This document shows positions 7,719 through 12,898 of a stretch of DNA of 12,898 bases, one piece after another. This stretch comes from Pontimonas sp. (GTDB lineage: Bacteria; Actinomycetota; Actinomycetes; Actinomycetales; Microbacteriaceae). Numbering within the stretch: position 1 is the stretch's first letter; the number at the start of each line of letters is the position of its first letter. Position numbers and translations under genes: made by a program. Where the stretch lies: contig JAFMKX010000019.1 in the NCBI GenBank assembly GCA_017852615.1, forward strand, positions 1-12,898, read 5' to 3'. A model generated the notes under the pieces. It made no database searches. It was not told where the DNA came from and saw only the letters and a list, made by a program, of their open reading frames with translations.

Positions 7719-7994
7719 TTAGCCATTCAGCCTGTTCTTAGCGAGGTCGGTTGACCTACTGAGGTCATCGAGAGCGGAGCAATCGAGTGTGGGGGCCTGT
7801 TTCAAAGCCCTACTCCATGCCCGCCGTGTCAACGAAAGGGAAAGACATTCCTGATTGCGATGCACCCAAGCACCGCGACCTTGCTGTTTTCCTTCGCTAT
7901 CCACGACGACTCGATTATCTTTGGCCACACACCGCAGAAGATTTTCTGTGGCATCTGACGTGTGACAACCGAGGCACCGCCTGATAGCCCCCAT
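7719..7994 (-). CDS. ylxR: YlxR-family RNA-binding protein (DUF448)
   Basis: This 91-residue protein has the YlxR hallmarks: RRCLGC at 5-10 near the N-terminus and GRGAWVH at 39-45, with a basic surface, in the conserved position between nusA and infB. YlxR has been described as RNA-binding, and in Bacillus subtilis as a modulator of RNase P (RnpM); applying that here is inference. The start ATG at 7994 is preceded by AAAAGGGG at 5 nt. The tail after about residue 65 is variable. Confidence 0.9.
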   Translation of the reverse strand: MGAIRRCLGCHTSDATENLLRCVAKDNRVVVDSEGKQQGRGAWVHRNQECLSLSLTRRAWSRALKQAPTLDCSALDDLSRSTDLAKNRLNG

Positions 7995-8040
7995 CTTAGC
8001 CCCTTTTGCTCTGGGAATAGCGACCCAGGATGAGTGCGAC
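7995..8040 (-). other. nusA-ylxR gap with a short inverted repeat
   Basis: This 46-bp gap carries CTGGG and CCCAG separated by 8 nt. The stem is too short and lacks a T-tract for a terminator. Nothing else is seen beyond the ylxR SD. Confidence 0.25.
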
Positions 8041-9048
8041 CTAGGAATCCATCACGGAGTCAGGCTGAATATCAATCTTTGCCCCGGTTAACTTGGCAGC
8101 TAAGCGGGCGTTTTGGCCTTCTTTACCAATCGCCAACGAGAGCTGGTAGTCCGGCACTAAGGCCCGCACTTGCCGGGCTTCCTCATCCAAGACAAACGCA
8201 CTGGTGACCTTTGCGGGGCTTAGTGCGTTGGAAACAAATTGAGCGAGGTCGTCGGAGTGGTCGACAATGTCGATCTTTTCTTCCCCGAGTTCGGCTTGAA
8301 CCGCGCGCACCCGCTGCCCTAATTCCCCAATACACGCACCTTTAGCGTTAATTCCTGGTTCTAGTGCCTTCACAGCAATCTTGGTGCGGTGTCCCGCTTC
8401 ACGAGCAATAGAGGTGATGTCGACAAGACCCCGATGGATTTCAGGAACCTCCATGGCGAAGAGTTTGCGCACCAGACCCGGGTGGGTTCGGCTCACCGTA
8501 ATGGAGGGGCCCTTGAGGCCCTTGTCCACCTTGGTGACATAAACCCTGATGCGAGCACCGTGTTCATAGACTTCGCCGGGAACCTGCTCCTCAGGGGGCA
8601 AAATAGCCTCGACTTCACCCAGGTTCACGTGAATCATGCGGGGGTTGGGCCCTTGCGCGATAATTCCGGAAACGATATCGCCATCTTTGCCGCGGTATTC
8701 ACCCAAGATGCGATCATCGCCGATATCGCGCAGGCGCTGGTTGATGACCTGCTTCGCTGCGTGGGCAGCAATGCGACCAAAATCTTCCGGGCTATCGACT
8801 TCTTCGCCGGTTTTCTCGCCCTCTTCGTTCACGATGGGGATATAGACCACGACGTGGCCGGTCTTTTTATCAATTTCCACGCGAGCTCTCGGCGCATCAG
8901 GGTTTTCGCGCATCCCTCGATGGTCAGCCTGACCCGTGTGCTTCTCATAGGCGACCAAAATGGCCTGTTCGATAATCACCACGAGTTCATCAAAAGGGAT
9001 TTCCCGCTCAGATTCCATGAGCTTCAAAACGCTCAGATCGATATCCAT
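8041..9048 (-). CDS. nusA: transcription termination/antitermination factor NusA
   Basis: This 335-residue RNA polymerase-associated factor modulates pausing, intrinsic termination and rRNA antitermination. The domains are: an N-terminal RNAP-binding domain (about 1-118, starting MDIDLSVLKLMESEREIPFD); an S1 domain (about 120-187, GDIVSGII to GPSITVSRTHP); KH1 (about 192-262, with GACIGELGQRV at 237-247); and KH2 (about 280-328, with IGKEGQNARLAAKLTG at 307-322). It lacks the acidic C-terminal repeats of the E. coli protein, as is normal for Gram-positive NusA. The SD AAGGGGGAG ends about 3 nt before the ATG. A promoter lies directly upstream and it is the first gene of nusA-ylxR-infB-rbfA-udp. 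rimP, which commonly precedes nusA, is not present here. Confidence 0.97.
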   Translation of the reverse strand: MDIDLSVLKLMESEREIPFDELVVIIEQAILVAYEKHTGQADHRGMRENPDAPRARVEIDKKTGHVVVYIPIVNEEGEKTGEEVDSPEDFGRIAAHAAKQVINQRLRDIGDDRILGEYRGKDGDIVSGIIAQGPNPRMIHVNLGEVEAILPPEEQVPGEVYEHGARIRVYVTKVDKGLKGPSITVSRTHPGLVRKLFAMEVPEIHRGLVDITSIAREAGHRTKIAVKALEPGINAKGACIGELGQRVRAVQAELGEEKIDIVDHSDDLAQFVSNALSPAKVTSAFVLDEEARQVRALVPDYQLSLAIGKEGQNARLAAKLTGAKIDIQPDSVMDS

Positions 9049-9064
9049 AGCTCCCCCTTGTTCG

Positions 9065-9093
9065 ATTATCAGCCAGAAATGGCTAGGTGTTCA
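9065..9093 (-). promoter_or_regulatory. promoter of the nusA operon
   Basis: On the minus strand the -35 TGAACA (9088-9093, 4 of 6 to TTGACA) is separated by exactly 17 bp from the -10 GATAAT (9065-9070, 5 of 6 to TATAAT). The predicted start, near 9058, lies only about 10 nt before the nusA ATG, so the leader would be little more than the SD. Confidence 0.65.
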
Positions 9094-9097
9094 CCCC

Positions 9098-9132
9098 AAG
9101 AATACAAGGGGCTGGCGCTTTGAGCCACCCCC
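9098..9132 (-). terminator. rho-independent terminator after proS
   Basis: On the minus strand GGGGGTGGC (9132-9124) and GCCAGCCCC (9116-9108) form a 9-nt stem with one G-G mismatch and a 7-nt loop. It is followed by a T-rich run, TTGTATTCTT (9107-9098). It starts 17 nt after the proS stop and ends just before the nusA promoter, so it separates the two transcription units. Confidence 0.7.
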
Positions 9133-9149
9133 GGCACTATTTTCCCTCT

Positions 9150-10913
9150 TTAGGCGGGCAGCAAGCCCAACACTGCGTCAAGAGAAACGTCGGTGCGCTC
9201 CCCGCTTCGGCGATTCCAGTATTCGACCATTCCCTCGGCCGCTCCGCGCCCCACGATCACGATATGGGGAACACCAAAGATTTCCGCATCGGCAAACTTA
9301 ACTCCGGGTGAAAGCTTGGGTCGGTCATCCAAGAGCACCGTTTTACCGATGTCTTCACACTGCTGTGCCAACCCTTCCGCCACGCTAAACACGGTCTCGT
9401 CCTTGCCAGCGGCAACAATGTGCACATCGAACGGAGCGACAGCTTCTGGCCAGATCAAGCCCTTGTCGTCATTATTTGCTTCAGCAATAACCGCCACCAA
9501 GCGGGTGACACCGATCCCGTAGGAACCCATGGTCACCGTGACCAGGGAGCCGTTTTCATCCAAGACCTTGAGGCCCAGTGCCTCCGCGTATTTGCGACCG
9601 AGTTGGAAGACATGGCCAATTTCCATCCCGCGTGCTGTCTCGATCGGGCCAGAGCCATCAGGAGCCTCGTCGCCATCTTTAACTTGCGCGATATCGGCAA
9701 CGCCATCGGGGGTGAAGTCCCTGCCACACACCAGCGAAAACACATGGCGTTCGTGTTCGTTAGCACCGGTCACCCACGCGGTACCGCTGACCACCCGAGG
9801 GTCCACGAGGAAACGAATTCCAGTGCTGGACTCTTCTCCCAACACAGGGCCCTTGCTCGACCAGGGGCCGATATAGCCCTTGACCAAGCCTGGGTGCTTG
9901 GTGAAATCCTCGTCCGTGGCCTGCTCCACAACGCTGGGCCCAAAGACCGCTTCTGCTCGTTTCATATCAACGTCACGATCACCAGGAATACCCACAATGA
10001 CCAGTTCGCGAGTGTCATCCGGGTGTGTCAGGGCTAGGACCACATTCTTGAGCGTGTCCGAGGCTTGCCAGGATCCTGATTCTTTGGGGTGTTGGGCATT
10101 CGCCAGCGCTACCAAGGAATCAATAGTCGGTGTATCGGGTGAATCAAAGACAACCGGCGAGGCAGTCTGGGAATAATCCACCGGCTTGGGTGGAGTGACC
10201 CTGAAAGCCTCGACGTTGGCCGCATATCCACCGGCAGTGCGCACAAACGTGTCTTCGCCTATCTCGGTGGGGTGAAGAAACTCTTCACTGCGCGATCCCC
10301 CCATGGCACCGGCATCTGCTTGCACAATGACGTATTCCAGGCCTAGGCGCTGGAAAATGCGCTCATAAGCCCCACGCTGGGCTTCATAGGAAGCTTCGAG
10401 CCCCGCATCGGTGTAATCGAAGGAGTAGGCATCCTTCATGGAGAATTCGCGTCCGCGGAGGAGACCCGCCCGAGGCCTGGCCTCATCACGGTACTTGTCT
10501 TGAATTTGATACACCATCAACGGCAAATCTTTATAGCTGGAATACATGTCCTTCACCGTCAAGGTAAAGACTTCTTCATGGGTGGGCGCCAACAAATAAT
10601 CAGCGCCTTTTCGATCTTTGAGTCGAAAAATACCGTCGCCGTATTCAGCCCAACGCCCGGTGGCCTCATAAGGTTCTTTGGGCAACAGGGCTGGAAAATG
10701 AACGTGCTGAGCCCCAATTCGCTGCATCTCTTCGTGCACAATCGCTTCAATCCGGGCGCGCACTTTCAATCCCAGCGGCAACCACGCAAAGATTCCCGGA
10801 GCCTGGCGACGAATATATCCCGCACGCACCAACCATTTATGGCTGGCAACATCGGCATCGGTGGGATCTTCGCGCAACGTGCGCACAAAAAGATGACTCA
10901 GACGGGTAGGCAC
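9150..10913 (-). CDS. proS: prolyl-tRNA synthetase (bacterial type, with editing domain)
   Basis: This 587-residue class II aminoacyl-tRNA synthetase charges tRNA-Pro. It starts TRLSHLFVRTLREDP, then has motif 2 around RPRAGLLRGREFSMKDAYSF (about 146-165), a large INS insertion between motifs 2 and 3 (about 220-410) that edits mischarged Ala-tRNA-Pro, motif 3 GSYGIGVTRLVAVIAE (about 463-478), and a C-terminal anticodon-binding domain (about 495-585). Its length fits the bacterial-type enzyme. Two starts are possible: TTG at 10919 and GTG at 10913. I chose GTG because VPTRLSHLF fits the family start and because a TAGTCT hexamer lies exactly 6 nt before it, while no SD precedes either. It begins 20 bp after the ispG stop and may also be read from upstream. 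The terminator at 9098-9132 ends it. Confidence 0.95.
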   Translation of the reverse strand: MPTRLSHLFVRTLREDPTDADVASHKWLVRAGYIRRQAPGIFAWLPLGLKVRARIEAIVHEEMQRIGAQHVHFPALLPKEPYEATGRWAEYGDGIFRLKDRKGADYLLAPTHEEVFTLTVKDMYSSYKDLPLMVYQIQDKYRDEARPRAGLLRGREFSMKDAYSFDYTDAGLEASYEAQRGAYERIFQRLGLEYVIVQADAGAMGGSRSEEFLHPTEIGEDTFVRTAGGYAANVEAFRVTPPKPVDYSQTASPVVFDSPDTPTIDSLVALANAQHPKESGSWQASDTLKNVVLALTHPDDTRELVIVGIPGDRDVDMKRAEAVFGPSVVEQATDEDFTKHPGLVKGYIGPWSSKGPVLGEESSTGIRFLVDPRVVSGTAWVTGANEHERHVFSLVCGRDFTPDGVADIAQVKDGDEAPDGSGPIETARGMEIGHVFQLGRKYAEALGLKVLDENGSLVTVTMGSYGIGVTRLVAVIAEANNDDKGLIWPEAVAPFDVHIVAAGKDETVFSVAEGLAQQCEDIGKTVLLDDRPKLSPGVKFADAEIFGVPHIVIVGRGAAEGMVEYWNRRSGERTDVSLDAVLGLLPA

Positions 10914-10919
10914 AATCAA

Positions 10920-10925
10920 AGACTA
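10920..10925 (-). promoter_or_regulatory. putative -10 box of a leaderless proS transcript
   Basis: TAGTCT on the minus strand fits TANNNT and stands 6 nt before the proS GTG at 10913, the same spacing as at the SDR gene and mutY. It lies just after the ispG stop. No recognisable -35 was found. Confidence 0.4.
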
Positions 10926-10933
10926 TCGGGCTC

Positions 10934-12082
10934 TTAGGCCGTAATGACCTCCGGTGCCCCCGAGGGCGCATCCGGCATAGATTCAGCCAGACGATTGGCT
11001 TCCTCAATCAGGGTTTTCACGATATCCGCCTCAGGAACGGTCTTAATGACTTCACCCTTGACAAAAATCTGGCCTTTTCCGTTACCGCTGGCAACACCCA
11101 AATCTGCTTCCCGAGCTTCTCCCGGACCATTAACCACACACCCCATGACCGCAACGCGAAGGGGAACGGTCATGCCTTCCAATCCCTTGGTGACATCCTC
11201 AGCGAGAGTGTAAACATCAACCTGGGCGCGACCACAGCTGGGGCAGGAAACAATCTCGAGTTTGCGCTCACGAAGGTTGAGAGACTCAAGAATTTTCAGT
11301 CCCACCTTTACTTCCTCAGCGGGAGGCGCGGAGAGAGAAACACGAATGGTGTCACCGATTCCCTCGGCGAGCAAGATACCAAAAGCAACCGAGGACTTAA
11401 TCGTTCCCTGGAAAGCGGGGCCGGCTTCCGTTACCCCGAGGTGCAAAGGCCAATCCCCGCGCTCAGCAAGTTGACGGTAGGCCTTGACCATCACAATGGG
11501 GTCATTGTGCTTGACCGAAATCTTGAAGTCGTGAAAGTCGTGTTCCTCAAAGAGACTGGCTTCCCATACAGCGCTCTCCACCAGAGCCTCCGCCGTGGGC
11601 TTGCCATACTTCTGCAGCAACCGCGGATCGAGAGAACCGGCGTTAACACCGATACGCAAACTCACTCCCGCGGCTTTTGCTGCCGCAGCAATTTCACCCA
11701 CACGGTCATCAAACTTACGAATGTTCCCGGGGTTTACCCGCACCGCACCGCAGCCCGCATCGATGGCCTGGAAGACATATTTGGGCTGGAAGTGGATATC
11801 AGCAATGACGGGAATTTGGCTCTTTTTAGCGATGATGGGCAATGCGTCGGCATCATCCTGGGTGGGAACTGCCACCCGCACGATGTCACAGCCCGTGGCC
11901 GTAAGTTCCGCAATTTGCTGCAGCGTGCCGTTGATATCTGTGGTCTGTGTGGTCGTCATGGATTGCACACTGACTTGAGCATCACCGCCGACTTTGACCT
12001 TGCCCACTGTGATCTGTCGTGACACACGACGGGGGCTGAGGGTTTCGGGAGCTTTTGGCATTCCCAAATTGACTGCAGGCAC
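10934..12082 (-). CDS. ispG: 4-hydroxy-3-methylbut-2-en-1-yl diphosphate synthase IspG
   Basis: This 382-residue 4Fe-4S enzyme of the non-mevalonate (MEP) isoprenoid pathway reductively converts MEcPP to HMBPP. The N-terminal TIM-barrel is seen in VSVQSMTTTQTTDINGT (37-53), DIVRVAVPT and VIADIHF (92-98), then NPGNI (117-121). The C-terminal cluster-binding domain has CPSCGR (Cys280, Cys283) and GCVVNGPGEA (Cys315, Glu322), which correspond to Cys270, Cys273, Cys305 and Glu312 of E. coli. All key residues are intact. The start is GTG at 12082, with GGAGAGGA 8 nt upstream. It lies between rseP and proS, an order common in Actinobacteria, where dxr usually precedes rseP. Confidence 0.97.
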   Translation of the reverse strand: MPAVNLGMPKAPETLSPRRVSRQITVGKVKVGGDAQVSVQSMTTTQTTDINGTLQQIAELTATGCDIVRVAVPTQDDADALPIIAKKSQIPVIADIHFQPKYVFQAIDAGCGAVRVNPGNIRKFDDRVGEIAAAAKAAGVSLRIGVNAGSLDPRLLQKYGKPTAEALVESAVWEASLFEEHDFHDFKISVKHNDPIVMVKAYRQLAERGDWPLHLGVTEAGPAFQGTIKSSVAFGILLAEGIGDTIRVSLSAPPAEEVKVGLKILESLNLRERKLEIVSCPSCGRAQVDVYTLAEDVTKGLEGMTVPLRVAVMGCVVNGPGEAREADLGVASGNGKGQIFVKGEVIKTVPEADIVKTLIEEANRLAESMPDAPSGAPEVITA

Positions 12083-12190
12083 GCGTTAAGTCCTCTCCAT
12101 TTGAGTCTGCGAGCTCTCATGCTCGCGCTCGACGTGCTTAGCCTAAAGCCTCAAACTGAATGTCAGTGTCGAACAAGGGCATGGCTAGGT
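12083..12190 (-). promoter_or_regulatory. ispG: rseP-ispG gap: possible ispG promoter and leader hairpin
   Basis: On the minus strand CTGACA (12161-12166, 5 of 6 to TTGACA) and TAGGCT (12140-12145, TANNNT) are spaced 15 bp apart, slightly short for a promoter. Downstream, in what would be the leader, GCGAGC (12121-12126 on the minus strand) pairs with GCTCGC (12109-12114) around a 6-nt loop, about 10 nt before the SD. No terminator for rseP is seen, so ispG may also be co-transcribed with it. Confidence 0.35.
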
Positions 12191-12898
12191 CTAGGAAAAC
12201 AACCGAATCGGATTAACGATGTCGGCATAAATCAACAGCAAGCTCATTCCACCCAGGACCGCTACCACGACCAGTGTCACCGGAAGGAGTTTGCTGGCAT
12301 TGACCGGACCGGGATCGCTCTTACCCAACAGTCTAAAAATTCGGCGCTTGAGCCCTTCATAGAGCGCAATAGCCACGTGCCCCCCATCTAGGGGCAGCAA
12401 CGGAATCAGGTTGAAAACAAAGAGCGCGACATTCAGCGAGGCCACGATGCCGATCAGACTCGCGACACGATCTCGAATGGCAATCGAATCGATGGTGGCA
12501 ATTTCTCCCGCAATGCGCCCCACGCCCACGACGCTGAGAGGACCATTGGGATCTCGAACCTCAGGCCCAAACGCTGCTTGGGCCACATCGACGAGGCGCT
12601 GGGGCAAGGTAGCAATCACTCGCGAAACACCCACCACGTTGTCCCACACTGCAGGCACCACGCTGGTGAGCGATTGTTGTTGATTTTCTACAGCTGACCC
12701 GATGCCAATAAAACCAACGGATTCGATCACGGGGTTTCCCGCTTCATCCAGAAGAATTTCCCCCGCATCATCGAAGGCGTAGCGCTCGCTCAGCAGCGGT
12801 GTCACCGGAATCACCAGCGACGTTCCTGAGCGCTCAATGCCCACCTGGAGGGTTTTACCGGGTGAGGCCCGAATCGTTTCGGTCACACCAAACCAGCT
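12191..12898 (-). CDS. rseP: site-2 intramembrane metalloprotease (M50/RseP family), C-terminal part
   Basis: The frame is open from the right window edge to TAG at 12191, giving 235 residues of the C-terminal half. The N-terminal HExxH zinc site lies outside the window. The visible part begins in the PDZ-like region and has the actinobacterial GPLSVVGVGRIAGE motif. It then has a hydrophobic segment (about 146-168) leading to NLIPLLPLDGGH, which contains the LDG motif that gives the third zinc ligand, and a last transmembrane segment (about 206-226). M50 proteases of this type cut membrane anti-sigma factors or other single-pass proteins in the membrane; the closest studied actinobacterial relative is mycobacterial Rip1. 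The position before ispG agrees with the usual dxr-rseP-ispG order. A GTG near the edge (12886) is internal, not the start. Confidence 0.93.
   Translation of the reverse strand, partial: SWFGVTETIRASPGKTLQVGIERSGTSLVIPVTPLLSERYAFDDAGEILLDEAGNPVIESVGFIGIGSAVENQQQSLTSVVPAVWDNVVGVSRVIATLPQRLVDVAQAAFGPEVRDPNGPLSVVGVGRIAGEIATIDSIAIRDRVASLIGIVASLNVALFVFNLIPLLPLDGGHVAIALYEGLKRRIFRLLGKSDPGPVNASKLLPVTLVVVAVLGGMSLLLIYADIVNPIRLFS

Noticed and set aside
8389..9123. A 244-codon plus-strand open frame
   Set aside because: It is antisense to nusA and its promoter, with no SD and no recognisable protein features. It is a shadow of nusA codon usage.
1..12898. Search for a new defence, toxin-antitoxin or mobile system
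   Set aside because: All long genes belong to conserved housekeeping families apart from the SNF2 and SDR-DUF2867 genes. There are no inverted-repeat ends, recombinases, tRNA attachment sites or changes in base composition that I can see.

Overview
The window is an ordinary chromosomal housekeeping segment from a high-GC Gram-positive bacterium (Actinobacteria). It probably comes from the Microbacteriaceae or a related lineage with a small genome and moderate GC. The basis is the gene order rseP-ispG-proS followed by nusA-ylxR-infB-rbfA, an IF2 linker with RPGNNPF repeats and a Gly-rich tract, a short MutY with VDTN at its active site, and actinobacterial-type -10 motifs (TANNNT). The taxonomy is inferred from gene content and protein style only. 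I see no mobile element, CRISPR array, tRNA or rRNA.

Layout from the left. Positions 1-1214 (minus) hold the N-terminal part of an SNF2-family helicase that runs off the left edge. Positions 1378-2850 (minus) encode a two-domain NAD(P)-binding SDR/DUF2867 protein. Divergent from it is mutY (2908-3780, plus), the only plus-strand gene. mutY converges on a udp-like nucleoside phosphorylase (3803-4582, minus), with a small stem-loop between the two stop codons. That phosphorylase is the last gene of a minus-strand translation/transcription-factor operon: nusA (9048-8041), ylxR (7994-7719), infB (7635-5038), rbfA (5045-4593), udp. The operon has its own recognisable promoter at 9065-9093. Just upstream of that promoter, a rho-independent terminator at 9098-9132 closes a separate upstream cluster of rseP (partial, runs off the right edge), ispG and proS.

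The genes cover intramembrane proteolysis (RseP/M50), isoprenoid synthesis (IspG), charging of tRNA-Pro (ProS), transcription elongation and termination (NusA), RNase P/RNA binding (YlxR), translation initiation (IF2), 30S maturation (RbfA), nucleoside salvage and oxidative-damage repair (MutY). Two context points stand out. rimP, usually just upstream of nusA, is missing from that place. A nucleoside phosphorylase is translationally linked to rbfA.

I did not find a new defence or mobile system. The most interesting signal is regulatory. Three genes (the SDR gene, mutY and proS) lack a convincing Shine-Dalgarno sequence, and each has a TANNNT hexamer exactly 6 nt before the most plausible ATG/GTG. 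This is the arrangement expected for leaderless mRNAs, and in the SDR/mutY pair two such promoters sit back to back in a 57-bp gap.
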